Origin: Sulfurimonadaceae bacterium
Lineage (GTDB): Bacteria; Campylobacterota; Campylobacteria; Campylobacterales; Sulfurimonadaceae
Assembly (NCBI GenBank): GCA_016744905.1
Contig: JADGDM010000003.1
Span: 1 to 64,000, forward strand
DNA: 64,000 nucleotides
Direction of reading: 5' to 3'
Made by a program: the position numbers and the translations under genes. Below the pieces are notes generated by a model, which saw nothing but the letters and a program-made list of their open reading frames with translations, searched no databases and was not told the DNA's origin. This document shows positions 34,782 through 42,722 of this stretch, one piece after another (the first letter of the stretch is position 1; every line of letters begins with the position of its first letter).

Positions 34782-35426
34782 TTATGACAACTCTTTTTCT
34801 AAGCTTTTGAGTTCTCTTTTTAAGCGTGGAAGATAACTGTACAACTCATCTAACATATCTTTAATTTGAACCTTATTTTTAGAGTGCTCAATATAGTCAA
34901 ATATTTTATAAACACGTTTAATACGTAGGTTTGCACTCACCCCTTTAAAACGGTGTGCCCAAAGATAGTTTTGTTCAAAAAACGAGTAGGTCGCACACTC
35001 ATAATAGTCCTCTTTCACCGTCTCTAGTTCAGCTAAAAAATCATTTACTAACTCAACTAAAAGTGGCGCGTCTATACCTAGCTCTTCTGTTGCTTCAACC
35101 ATAGAAAATGGTTCTATATAAATCTCAGTGACACTTCGTCCATTTGGATTTAAACCCAAACCCTTAAGCTGAATGATTTTTTCTTCCAGTTCATCATCAA
35201 ACTCTACAACCATCGTTTTACGAACTTGTTTAAGTTTTTTCAAATAGTATTTATCTTCAAAATCACCCTTAGGTTTATACTCAAAAACACGGTAAATAAG
35301 CTCTCTTTTCTTTTCATCAGCGATATAGATACCATCAAGTGCAGTCTGAATATGTCTGAGTCCAATAGGGTCCAGTTCTTTACTGTTTAATGCCTCATAT
35401 TTTGCTGCCAAAAGTAGAATTACCAC
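34782..35426 (-). CDS. Protein with C-terminal HPt-like phosphotransfer domain
   Basis: 214 residues. The C-terminal half (about 105-214) resembles a histidine-containing phosphotransfer bundle: LVELVNDFLAELETVKEDYYE, then AHRFKGVSANLRI, where the His in AHRFKG is the candidate phosphoacceptor (compare AHxLKG in HPt domains). The N-terminal about 95 residues are a charged domain I do not recognise. Start is GTG 35426 with AAGGGA seven bases upstream. It begins 15 bases after ribBA. It could be an intermediate in a phosphorelay with one of the kinases or regulators in this region; the partner is unknown. Confidence 0.65.
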   Translation of the reverse strand: MVILLLAAKYEALNSKELDPIGLRHIQTALDGIYIADEKKRELIYRVFEYKPKGDFEDKYYLKKLKQVRKTMVVEFDDELEEKIIQLKGLGLNPNGRSVTEIYIEPFSMVEATEELGIDAPLLVELVNDFLAELETVKEDYYECATYSFFEQNYLWAHRFKGVSANLRIKRVYKIFDYIEHSKNKVQIKDMLDELYSYLPRLKRELKSLEKELS

Positions 35427-35441
35427 CGTTTTCCCTTAAAC

Positions 35442-36485
35442 CTAGTTTTGCTTACTTGGGTTTATTGATTCAGACACTTCCAGTCCAAAACCACTTAAAC
35501 CACTTAAATCAGGGGTGTTGCCATCTTTGGTTAACAGACGCATTTTTTCTACACCCAGTGTTTTTAAAATTTGTGCGCCAATACCATACTCTTTGTTATT
35601 AATTTTCTCTTTTTGCGCCGAGTTATTAATAAAAAGCAGTACGCCACTGTTTTGTTTAAGATAGTCAATAGAGTCAATTAAACCACTATATTTATCTTGA
35701 TTTAAAAGAAGTTCAACATCGCTGATTACATTATGAACACGTACATTTGCATGTTCTCCTGCATTGTAAAAAACGATAGCATTATGGGTGTTTTGTTCAT
35801 GATCTACAAAGTCATACTTTTTTACTTTTACACCAAAAAACTCAACTTCTTCTTCTTTGACGATATGCACTAAGGTTTCATTGGCCAAAAGGTATTCCAC
35901 AATATCAGAAATAAATACAGTTTTAAGATTGTGTTTTTCAGCAAAAATATCTAAATCATCACGGCGCGCCATCTCTCCATCATCTTTGATGATTTCACAG
36001 ATAACACCTGTTTCAGCCAAACCAGCTAAACGACATAAGTCAACAGAACCCTCAGTATGACCGATACGAACCAATGTACCACCATCTTTAGCAATCAATG
36101 GAAATATATGACCTGGCTTAGCCAGCTCATTTTTATGACTCAAAGGATTTGCTAAAATCTTCACTGTCATATCACGCTCACTTGCGGATATTCCCGTTTT
36201 TGCAGCCGTAGCGTCTACAGAAACAGTAAAGGCTGTCTCATACATAGAATTATTTGAACTCACCATAGGAACCAAGTCCAAACGTTCTGCAATTTTATTC
36301 GTAAGCGTAACACAGATAAGTCCCCGTGCATGTGTCGCCATAAAGTTAATATGCTCTGGAGTTGAAAATGTAGCAGCGTAAACTAAATCACCCTCATTTT
36401 CTCTATCTTCATCATCAGCCATAATGACCATGTTGCCTTTTTTAATCTCTTCGATCGCAACTAACACACGCTCAATTGGAGTCAT
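35442..36485 (-). CDS. ribBA: 3,4-dihydroxy-2-butanone-4-phosphate synthase RibB with degenerate RibA domain
   Basis: 347 residues from ATG 36485 (AGAGAG four bases upstream); an in-frame start at 36533 adds a low-complexity leader and is less likely. Residues 1-205 are RibB, which makes the four-carbon riboflavin precursor from ribulose 5-phosphate: ADDEDRENEGDL (metal and substrate acidic loop), HARGLICV, GHTEGSVDLCRLAG. Residues about 210-347 keep the fold of GTP cyclohydrolase II (VRVHN, IGAQILKTLGV, LTKDG) but lack the three zinc cysteines and most of the GTP loop (ISDVELLLNQ replaces the Cys-containing stretch), so this half should be inactive, as in the RibBX type proteins. A separate GTP cyclohydrolase must exist elsewhere. 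Confidence 0.9.
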   Translation of the reverse strand: MTPIERVLVAIEEIKKGNMVIMADDEDRENEGDLVYAATFSTPEHINFMATHARGLICVTLTNKIAERLDLVPMVSSNNSMYETAFTVSVDATAAKTGISASERDMTVKILANPLSHKNELAKPGHIFPLIAKDGGTLVRIGHTEGSVDLCRLAGLAETGVICEIIKDDGEMARRDDLDIFAEKHNLKTVFISDIVEYLLANETLVHIVKEEEVEFFGVKVKKYDFVDHEQNTHNAIVFYNAGEHANVRVHNVISDVELLLNQDKYSGLIDSIDYLKQNSGVLLFINNSAQKEKINNKEYGIGAQILKTLGVEKMRLLTKDGNTPDLSGLSGFGLEVSESINPSKQN

Positions 36486-36558
36486 ATTCTCTCTTTTATT
36501 ATAATTATTGAACTTATTATAATGAAAAAACAATCAAAAACTTATCACATTTACTTAT

Positions 36559-36643
36559 TTAAGCAAAATATGTCATATTTAATAGAGAAATTCCCATATT
36601 ATCGACAACAATTAAGCAAAAGTATGTATCACATAAGTGTGAT
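36559..36643. repeat. Direct repeat and CRP/FNR-like palindrome in the ribBA upstream gap
   Basis: Between ribBA (start 36485) and the HD-GYP gene (stop 36643) two near-identical copies of TTAAGCAAAA(G)TATGT lie at 36559-36573 and 36612-36627. A perfect palindrome ATCACA-TAAG-TGTGAT sits at 36628-36643, touching the HD-GYP stop. The symmetry resembles CRP/FNR-type operators; it might instead be part of a weak terminator. Regulation of ribBA is the simplest reading. Confidence 0.45.
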
Positions 36644-37725
36644 TAGTCCTTAAACTTGTCTCTTATTATTAGGAATTCATCTAAATTTTCTATAAATAGA
36701 TCCATGAGTTTGGGGTCAAAATGTATGGCGCGCTGATCACTAAAAAGTTCTAAAATTCTATTCAGCTCCCATGCTTTTTTATAAACACGTTCACTTCCTA
36801 AGGCATCAAACACATCGGCTATCGCAGTAATACGTCCATAAATATGAATTTCCTCCCCTTTTAATCCATTGGGATAACCACTACCATCATACTTTTCATG
36901 ATGCTCATTGGCCACTATAGCGGCTGCCTGTAAGATAGGTTTATTTGATTTTTTTAACATTTCATAACCCAATTCAGCATGTGTTTTCATAATCTCAAAC
37001 TCATCAAAATCAAGTTTGCCTGGTTTGTTTAAGATATTATCAGGAATCCCCACCTTACCGATATCATGCATAGGACTGGCAATTTTTAGCATCTCAGCTT
37101 CACTACTGCCTAATCCAGACAAGCGCGCTAATAATTCTGAGTAATGCGCCACACGTTTAACATGATTTCCTGTCTCTTTGGAACGTGTTTCGCCAATCTC
37201 ACCCATGGTATAGATAACTTCTCTTTGTGTGGCTTCTATCTCATCATTAAGCTCTACAACCTCACTTACATCAGTGATATAAACAAAAAGATGTTTTTTT
37301 ATTTTTTCACCAATCAAGTCTAATTGATAGGTTTTATCCTCAAACTCAAATATAGAAACATCTCGTTGACTATGTTGAATTAAGCCCTCATGCCCTTTGA
37401 TGTCAAAAGAATGGATATCTTCTATATACGAAAAATACGATACGGCAGCCTCATTTTGAAACTCTATTTTTCCTTCAAGGTTAAATATAAATACTGCGGA
37501 AGGATTATGCTCGGGAAGTTCTGCAAGCAGTGCATTTTGTTCACTCATATTTTCATTGATATGAAATATCTTATAGATCCAACATGTTTTAGTTAATGCT
37601 GTTATGATTAAAATCATGCCCAATACTAGTGCAATATAAGAGTTCATTACCACCGCTAAAATAAAAAGTAAAAGCGAAAAAAGTATTCTAATATTAATCT
37701 CTTTTTTATCTAAATTACATGACAT
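36643..37725 (-). CDS. Membrane PAS-HD-GYP c-di-GMP phosphodiesterase
   Basis: 360 residues. Two N-terminal membrane helices (about 10-42), a PAS-like domain (about 55-150), a helical linker, and an HD-GYP domain (about 165-345). Metal and signature residues are complete: HVKRVAHYSELLA, MHDIGKVGIPDNIL, ANEHHEKYDGSGYPNGL, AIADVFDALGS. HD-GYP enzymes hydrolyse c-di-GMP to GMP or pGpG. It is divergent from the cytochrome b/flavoprotein unit at 37879 and transcribed alone. Second HD-GYP protein in the window. Confidence 0.88.
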   Translation of the reverse strand: MSCNLDKKEINIRILFSLLLFILAVVMNSYIALVLGMILIITALTKTCWIYKIFHINENMSEQNALLAELPEHNPSAVFIFNLEGKIEFQNEAAVSYFSYIEDIHSFDIKGHEGLIQHSQRDVSIFEFEDKTYQLDLIGEKIKKHLFVYITDVSEVVELNDEIEATQREVIYTMGEIGETRSKETGNHVKRVAHYSELLARLSGLGSSEAEMLKIASPMHDIGKVGIPDNILNKPGKLDFDEFEIMKTHAELGYEMLKKSNKPILQAAAIVANEHHEKYDGSGYPNGLKGEEIHIYGRITAIADVFDALGSERVYKKAWELNRILELFSDQRAIHFDPKLMDLFIENLDEFLIIRDKFKD

Positions 37726-37845
37726 GCATAACCTTTAAATGATAATTTAAACAATCATACATCATTTATTATAACAATTGCAAAACAAAATGAAAACTAA
37801 TCATAAACATCTAAACTTATGTGTCAATATTTCTCTATAAAATGT

Positions 37846-37851
37846 TATAAT
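37846..37851 (+). promoter_or_regulatory. Putative -10 element for the cytochrome b/flavoprotein unit
   Basis: TATAAT at 37846-37851 (a second copy at 37855-37860) lies about 28 bases before ATG 37879, in the 153-base divergent gap with the HD-GYP gene. The gap holds no gene I can support. Confidence 0.45.
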
Positions 37852-37878
37852 AGTTATAATTAAAACAAAAGGTTTTCA

Positions 37879-38619
37879 ATGCCAAAAAAACGCAATATTA
37901 ATAAAATGCCTGCTTATCTTGATCTGGCACAAAGTCTCACTGGAATGATTTTAGCCCTTTTTATCTCAGGTCATATACTTTTTGAGTCCACTATTTTAAT
38001 CTCTAAAAATGCCATGTACAATATGACACTGTTTTTTGAAGGTTATTTCTTTTTTGGAGATAAATATCCGAGCATCATCACCTTTTTAGCCATCTCTGTT
38101 TTATTAATACTCATTGTACATACGCTTGCAGTCTTTCATAAATTCCCCTCATCTTATCGTCAATTTACACTGATGCGTAAACATATGAAACAGCTCAATC
38201 ATCATGACACCTATCTCTGGGCTGTTCAAGTTATCACCGGCTTTTCAATGTTTTTTCTTGCCTCTATTCACCTATATACTATGATTAGTATGCCTGACCA
38301 GATTGGTCCATATGCCTCATCTGAGCGTATTGTTACAGATATGATGTGGCCTTTATACTTTTTACTTCTTTTTGCCGTTGTAATACATGCGGGTATTGGT
38401 GTTTACCGATTAATTATTAAATGGGGATTTTTTGAGGCCAAACAGCAAAAATTCATGAAACAAAGACGTGCACTTTTACGAACATTGATGTACTTTGTTA
38501 TTACCTTATATCTTGTTATCGGGACAGCCTCTTTAGCGCGCTATATACAAATCGGTTATGCGCATGACTTTGAAAAGGGTGAACGTTATCATCCTCAAAC
38601 TAAAATAGCACAGGAGTAA
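37879..38619 (+). CDS. FrdC-like diheme cytochrome b membrane subunit
   Basis: 246 residues, five membrane helices, clearly related to FrdC of Wolinella quinol:fumarate reductase (compared from memory): MPAYLDLAQSLTGM, FHKFPSSYRQF, ITGFSMFFLASIHLYT, IGPYASSERIV, MMWPLYFLLLFAV. All four heme b ligands are kept: H32, H81, H131 and H170 (H44, H93, H143, H182 in Wolinella). The quinol-site Glu66 corresponds to E54 and is kept, but the E-pathway Glu180 is replaced by V168. FrdA and FrdB are absent; the next gene, three bases downstream, is a CoA-disulfide-reductase-like flavoprotein. This predicts a quinone-linked membrane anchor for a different catalytic partner. AAAAGG lies seven bases before ATG. 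Confidence 0.85.
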   Translation: MPKKRNINKMPAYLDLAQSLTGMILALFISGHILFESTILISKNAMYNMTLFFEGYFFFGDKYPSIITFLAISVLLILIVHTLAVFHKFPSSYRQFTLMRKHMKQLNHHDTYLWAVQVITGFSMFFLASIHLYTMISMPDQIGPYASSERIVTDMMWPLYFLLLFAVVIHAGIGVYRLIIKWGFFEAKQQKFMKQRRALLRTLMYFVITLYLVIGTASLARYIQIGYAHDFEKGERYHPQTKIAQE

Positions 38620-38622
38620 ATT

Positions 38623-39990
38623 ATGGAAAAAATTAAATGTGACGTACTGATTATCGGTGGAGGCCCCGCAGGTGGTGTCGCCGCAGTAACAGCAAAGATG
38701 AACCACCCAAACAAAGAGATATTGGTTATTCGTGAACACGAGGTACAATTGGTACCATGTGCTATTCCATATATATTTGGAGAGACACTGGGATGCAGTG
38801 AGAAAGATGTTGCCTCATGTGGGATGGCTACAGATATGGGAATATCCACACTCATTGGAGCCATCAAAGATGTAGATATTGAAAATAAAATAGCCTACTC
38901 TGCACTCAATGCCATCAGTTTTGAGAAACTGATCTTCGCAACAGGCTCACAGCCTTTTGTGCATGAGTCACTCAAACATGCCATGATATTAGATGGAGTG
39001 TTTACCGTTCCAAAAAACAAAACATTAATAGATTTAATGAAAGCTTACTCCGATGATAAAAGCGAAGTGGTTGTTGTTGGTAGTGGATTTATTGGTGTAG
39101 AGATTGCCTTAGAGTTTGCCAGTAAGGGTAAAAATGTAACCGTTATTGGTGGAAGTAAACACATCTTACAAACAGCATTTGACTCCGAAATTTCGCAAGA
39201 AGCAGAGGACATCATGCTTGCGCATGGCGTCAAATACATTGGGAAAGACCGTGTCATTGAAATTGTTGATAAAAATGATGACAATATTGTGAATGCAGTA
39301 AAATTACAAAGTGGGCTTATCATTGATACAGAAGTGGTCATTTTAGCGACTGGTTATCAATCAAACACTGGATTGGCACTCAAAGCAGGTGTCTCGTTAG
39401 GGCATTATGGTGGTATCTGGGTTGATGAGTATATGCGCACAGAAAACCATGATATCTTTGCCGTTGGTGACTGTTCAGCGCGCCGTGACTTTATCACAAA
39501 AGAGCCCTCAAAAGTGATGCTTGCTTCGACTTCCGCTGCAGAAGGTAGAGTTGCAGGAAGTTCTCTTTACGATATAAAATACATGAAAGGCTTTAGTGGC
39601 ACCATCGCCATCTTCTCAACCATGATAGGTGAGCGCGCATTTTCTTCCGCCGGTGTGACAGAAGATCAAGCTAAAATCGCTGGTATTGATGTGGTAGTTG
39701 GTACATTTACAGGGATGAATCGTCACCCTGCTACCATTCCTGGTGCGCAAAAGCAGCAGGTTAAACTGATTGCTATGCGTCATGGTGGACAGATTATTGG
39801 CGGTCAAGTAGTTGGTGGTGTTGAGACAGGAGAGATGATTAATCTGCTTGGCTTTATAATAGAGTCTCATTTTGATATCTATCGTGTGATGTCGATGCAG
39901 GTCGCTACTCAACCGATGTTGACTGCTGCTCCAACCAATTATCCCGTAGTAATGGCTGCCATTATGGCAACTAAACAGATAGAAAAGTAG
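38623..39990 (+). CDS. CoA-disulfide reductase/NAD(P)H sulfur oxidoreductase-like flavoprotein
   Basis: 455 residues, class III pyridine-nucleotide disulfide oxidoreductase. FAD motif IIGGGPAGG (12-18), redox-active C46 in VPCAIPYIFGE (compare APCGIPYV in archaeal CoADR/NSR enzymes, from memory), NAD(P)H motif VVVVGSGFIGVEIA near 147-160, second FAD motif HDIFAVGDCSA near 280, and a C-terminal dimerisation domain ending QPMLTAAPTNYPVV. Relatives reduce CoA disulfide, CoA persulfide/polysulfide, elemental sulfur or O2 with NAD(P)H through the single cysteine. It is separated by three bases from the FrdC-like cytochrome b gene, with CAGGAG before its ATG, so the two are co-translated. This raises the possibility that electrons also come from or go to quinone. 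Substrate unproven. Confidence 0.85.
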   Translation: MEKIKCDVLIIGGGPAGGVAAVTAKMNHPNKEILVIREHEVQLVPCAIPYIFGETLGCSEKDVASCGMATDMGISTLIGAIKDVDIENKIAYSALNAISFEKLIFATGSQPFVHESLKHAMILDGVFTVPKNKTLIDLMKAYSDDKSEVVVVGSGFIGVEIALEFASKGKNVTVIGGSKHILQTAFDSEISQEAEDIMLAHGVKYIGKDRVIEIVDKNDDNIVNAVKLQSGLIIDTEVVILATGYQSNTGLALKAGVSLGHYGGIWVDEYMRTENHDIFAVGDCSARRDFITKEPSKVMLASTSAAEGRVAGSSLYDIKYMKGFSGTIAIFSTMIGERAFSSAGVTEDQAKIAGIDVVVGTFTGMNRHPATIPGAQKQQVKLIAMRHGGQIIGGQVVGGVETGEMINLLGFIIESHFDIYRVMSMQVATQPMLTAAPTNYPVVMAAIMATKQIEK

Positions 39991-39999
39991 CCATTTAAT

Positions 40000-40176
40000 A
40001 TGTCAAGAATAAGAAATATATATCAAAGATATTTAAAACGAAGAGTCTTAAAAAAAGAGACTCTTAAAAATGAAATCATCTCTATTGAAGGTCATGGATA
40101 TATCAAAAGACGATTGGGTTTGATCAGTAATGAAATGGATGGTTCTTATTATTCATACAAATTAAAAGTAAGTTAG
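40000..40176 (+). CDS. Possible small basic protein
   Basis: 58 codons from ATG 40000 to TAG 40176, ten bases after the flavoprotein stop. The product is strongly basic (RNIYQRYLKRRVLKKE, YIKRRLGLI) with a Tyr-rich end, reminiscent of small nucleic-acid-binding or ribosome-associated proteins, but no family is recognised. No good ribosome site precedes it; translation could be coupled to the upstream gene. Its end overlaps the convergent mnhE stop by four bases. Could be spurious. Confidence 0.4.
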   Translation: MSRIRNIYQRYLKRRVLKKETLKNEIISIEGHGYIKRRLGLISNEMDGSYYSYKLKVS

Positions 40177-40637
40177 AGTTTAGCAATAATCTCTTCAAAC
40201 TCTTTTGTAATATCTTCTTTACAATCACCCTCTCTGTACTCAATCACATGAATATAGAGCCTGTCCTCTTTGATATCAAGTGTTAATGTTCCTGGTGTCA
40301 AGGTAATAGAGTTCGCCAAAAGAAGCTTTTTCCAATCACTTTTCAATTCTGTTTTTACCGCAACAATAGCCGGAGAAAGTTTCATATCTTTGCTCAGGGT
40401 TCTTTTCGCAATACGCAAGTTTGAAAGCCACAAGTTTTTAAACAATACCCAGAGATAAACCAAGCCCCAAATCGGATTAATTATCTTAAAATCATCACTA
40501 ACAAAAAGTCTGGTTTGTAAAAGTGCCACACTCAAACTAATAAGCACGCCAACAGTAATATTAGACAACTCTAAACTACCCGTCAGTGCCATCCATAAAA
40601 CAAATAAAATTACACTCCATGATAAAAATCGCATCAT
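40173..40637 (-). CDS. mnhE: MnhE/MrpE-type antiporter subunit
   Basis: 154 residues, with two to three N-terminal membrane helices (LSWSVILFVLWMALTGSLE, ITVGVLISLSVALLQ) and a soluble C-terminal part with the MnhE signature LLANSITLTPGTLTLDI. It corresponds to MrpE in Na+/H+ antiporters and MbsA in the archaeal MBS complex. It is the last gene of the operon; in the archaeal MBS operon, as I recall it, the corresponding gene comes first. The ATG overlaps the ferredoxin-subunit stop by four bases (ATGA). Confidence 0.88.
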   Translation of the reverse strand: MMRFLSWSVILFVLWMALTGSLELSNITVGVLISLSVALLQTRLFVSDDFKIINPIWGLVYLWVLFKNLWLSNLRIAKRTLSKDMKLSPAIVAVKTELKSDWKKLLLANSITLTPGTLTLDIKEDRLYIHVIEYREGDCKEDITKEFEEIIAKL

Positions 40638-41026
40638 TTATCCTTTGGCATGTAAAGAAAATCATTGGCATTATTTGTGACATTAAGATAATCTTCTTCC
40701 AGTTTCAAGCTGTCCGGTGGGCAGACATCTGTACACAAAGAGCACCAACAACAACGTCCATAATCAATTCGAGGGATACACTGTGATGAATTTTTTTCAT
40801 TATATTCTGCATCCACTTTTATCATATCAATGGCGTCATTCATACAGACATCTTGACAATTTGCACAGCCAATACAGTCGGCTAAAACATTGGTGTGAAA
40901 ACCACGATAACCGACTACCGACTCTTTTTTCACCGCAGGATAAGCGATAGTATTGGGTTTTTGAAAGAAAGCCCCTAAAATACTCAAAGGAGAAAGTGTC
41001 CCTTTTAAATCAACTGACCATTTCAT
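40634..41026 (-). CDS. Two-[4Fe-4S] ferredoxin subunit (NuoI/MbsN-like)
   Basis: 130 residues with two [4Fe-4S] motifs: CIGCANCQDVC (C51, C54, C57, C61) and CCWCSLCTDVCP. Both are the C-x2-C-x2-C-x3-C(P) type of NuoI and of hydrogenase-type electron-transfer subunits, placed to relay electrons from a soluble ferredoxin toward the NuoB-like subunit. No NADH-oxidising NuoE/F/G subunits are in the operon, so reduced ferredoxin, not NADH, is the likely donor. GGAG lies ten bases before ATG. Confidence 0.9.
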   Translation of the reverse strand: MKWSVDLKGTLSPLSILGAFFQKPNTIAYPAVKKESVVGYRGFHTNVLADCIGCANCQDVCMNDAIDMIKVDAEYNEKNSSQCIPRIDYGRCCWCSLCTDVCPPDSLKLEEDYLNVTNNANDFLYMPKDK

Positions 41027-41035
41027 ATGCGACTC

Positions 41036-42139
41036 CTATCTCTCAATCTCAGGAGGACAAATGCCCAGTGAGTTCATAATTAAGGCGACATCACTCAGCT
41101 CCGCCCCAACAAGTAAGTTTTCAAGCAGTGTATAGGCATGCACCAAAGAGGGACCACGAACCTGCATACGACGAATTTTCTCAGTACCATCACCGGCCAT
41201 ATAGTAGGCAAATTCTCCACGCGCTGACTCTACTTTTACCCAAGTATCATCTTTAGGCAACTTAAACTTTCTATGTGCAGGCATTTTCACCATGATTTCA
41301 CCCTCAGGCATCTTTTCAACGACCTGCTCTAAGATATGAACACTCTGGTCCATCTCAGCGCGCCGAACTAAGGCACGGGCATAAACATCTCCCCCCAGTT
41401 CCGTAGGTACTTCAAAATCCAAGTCCCCATAAATCAAATACGGTGCATCTTTTCGTACATCAGCAGCGATGCCACAGCCTCGAAGGACTTGTCCAACATA
41501 GCCGTTGGCTAAGGCTTCTTCTTTTGAGATAATCCCTACCCCAATAGCGCGATTTTTAAAACTCGAATTGTTGATAAAAATATCATCATAATCTTTAAGT
41601 CGTTTTTTCATGTAACTCAAAAGTTTTGAAACACGTTCTAAAAATCCCTCTGGTAGATCACGTCTTACCCCACCAGGATAAATATACATATGATACACTC
41701 GAGCACCCGTGAGTTCTTCAAAGAGATCCAATATCAAGTCTCTATCTGCAATCGCCCACTGTCCTACGGCGTAAAGACCGATAGAACCACTCTGCCCTGC
41801 CAGCCACAGAAACTGTGCTGCCAACCGTGATAGTTCTAAAACCATCACACGAATATATTTCGAGCGTTCAGAGATTTCTATGCCTGCCAACTCTTCAACT
41901 GCTGCGGCGAAGTTCGCCTCATTAGGATCTGGTTCTGGAACACAGATACGACAGACAATAGTAAAAGCTTGAATAACCGTACGACGTTCTACCAACTTCT
42001 CAAAACCACGATGCAGATACCCTACATGGGTTGTGGCCTTTTGTATGGTCTCTCCGATAAGATCAAGTTCAACCGACATATTTCCAGTAATACCAGGATG
42101 TTGAGGGCCATGAAAGATAGTAATATGTTTATTTTCCAT
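41036..42139 (-). CDS. NuoD/hydrogenase-large-subunit-like catalytic subunit (MbsL-type)
   Basis: 367 residues from ATG 42139, which has AAGGAG eight bases upstream; the in-frame ATG at 42145 lies too close to that site. The subunit aligns with NuoD and group 4 [NiFe] hydrogenase large subunits (FHGPQHPGITGNMS, HVGYLHRGFEKL, ELAGIEISERSKYIRVMVLELSRL). The N-terminal metal motif is present as VCRIC (C63, C66). The C-terminal motif reads SLGICPPEIER: one cysteine (C361) remains and the second is E364, as in NuoD, while the usual Asp of both families is Gly. So three of four nickel ligands are kept. A normal [NiFe] hydrogenase function is therefore unlikely. A sulfur-reducing or other redox role like archaeal MBS is plausible. 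Confidence 0.88.
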   Translation of the reverse strand: MENKHITIFHGPQHPGITGNMSVELDLIGETIQKATTHVGYLHRGFEKLVERRTVIQAFTIVCRICVPEPDPNEANFAAAVEELAGIEISERSKYIRVMVLELSRLAAQFLWLAGQSGSIGLYAVGQWAIADRDLILDLFEELTGARVYHMYIYPGGVRRDLPEGFLERVSKLLSYMKKRLKDYDDIFINNSSFKNRAIGVGIISKEEALANGYVGQVLRGCGIAADVRKDAPYLIYGDLDFEVPTELGGDVYARALVRRAEMDQSVHILEQVVEKMPEGEIMVKMPAHRKFKLPKDDTWVKVESARGEFAYYMAGDGTEKIRRMQVRGPSLVHAYTLLENLLVGAELSDVALIMNSLGICPPEIER

Positions 42140-42722
42140 CTTCATTCTCCTTTAGCGCACTGGCATCGGCTGCTTCTTTGGCTTTTTTATCCGCCTCTTT
42201 TTGCGCTTTTTTCAAAGCGCGTAGACGTTTTGTTTCCGCCTTAACGTCGACATTGTCCTCACGTCCTTCTCTAAAAGTAAGGTGTTCATTCACAAACTCT
42301 AAGGTGTCAAACTCTCTACGCAGTGGTGGGGTGTGTACCCAATTTTCTAAACTAAGCTCTTTAAGATTATCATTTCCGATAAAATCAATACCATACATCT
42401 CATGCAAATCACGCTCCATAATTTGTGCTTGTTTAAACTTTTTACTGAAGCTTTCCACCTTGGTATCTTCTCTACCCACAAGGGTCTGAATCATAAAAGT
42501 ATTGCTTCTATCTTCTGTTGTTATGAGATAAGTCAAGGCAAAATGCCCCTCTTCTATCCAGTCTGTACAGGTAATGGCATTGAGAATTTTATACGTATAA
42601 TTGTTATACAAAAAATCTATCAAAGCAGACAGTCTGTCATACTTGATCACTACCTTATAAAGGTCTTGTCGTTTGACTTCTACATCCGCTGTCGCAAAGT
42701 TGCTTTTTATTGTTTTAAACAT
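42129..42722 (-). CDS. NuoC-like subunit (30-kDa type)
   Basis: 197 residues. The NuoC signature MERDLHEMYGIDFIGN (about 107-122) and TPPLRREFD region are clear. NuoC stabilises the large-subunit/NuoB interface. A C-terminal tail of about 45 residues is very rich in Lys, Glu and Ala (KAQKEADKKAKEAADAS) and is an unusual extension, perhaps a coiled coil. ATG overlaps the NuoB-like stop by one base (TAATG), and its end overlaps the NuoD-like gene by 11 bases. Confidence 0.9.
   Translation of the reverse strand: MFKTIKSNFATADVEVKRQDLYKVVIKYDRLSALIDFLYNNYTYKILNAITCTDWIEEGHFALTYLITTEDRSNTFMIQTLVGREDTKVESFSKKFKQAQIMERDLHEMYGIDFIGNDNLKELSLENWVHTPPLRREFDTLEFVNEHLTFREGREDNVDVKAETKRLRALKKAQKEADKKAKEAADASALKENEDGK

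Noticed and set aside
37879-38619. Fumarate reductase operon
   Set aside because: Only the FrdC-like membrane subunit is present; the FrdA and FrdB reading frames are absent and replaced by a disulfide-oxidoreductase gene.
41036-42139. Functional group 4 [NiFe] hydrogenase large subunit
   Set aside because: One of the four nickel-binding cysteines is Glu and the C-terminal Asp is Gly; no maturation genes are present in the window.
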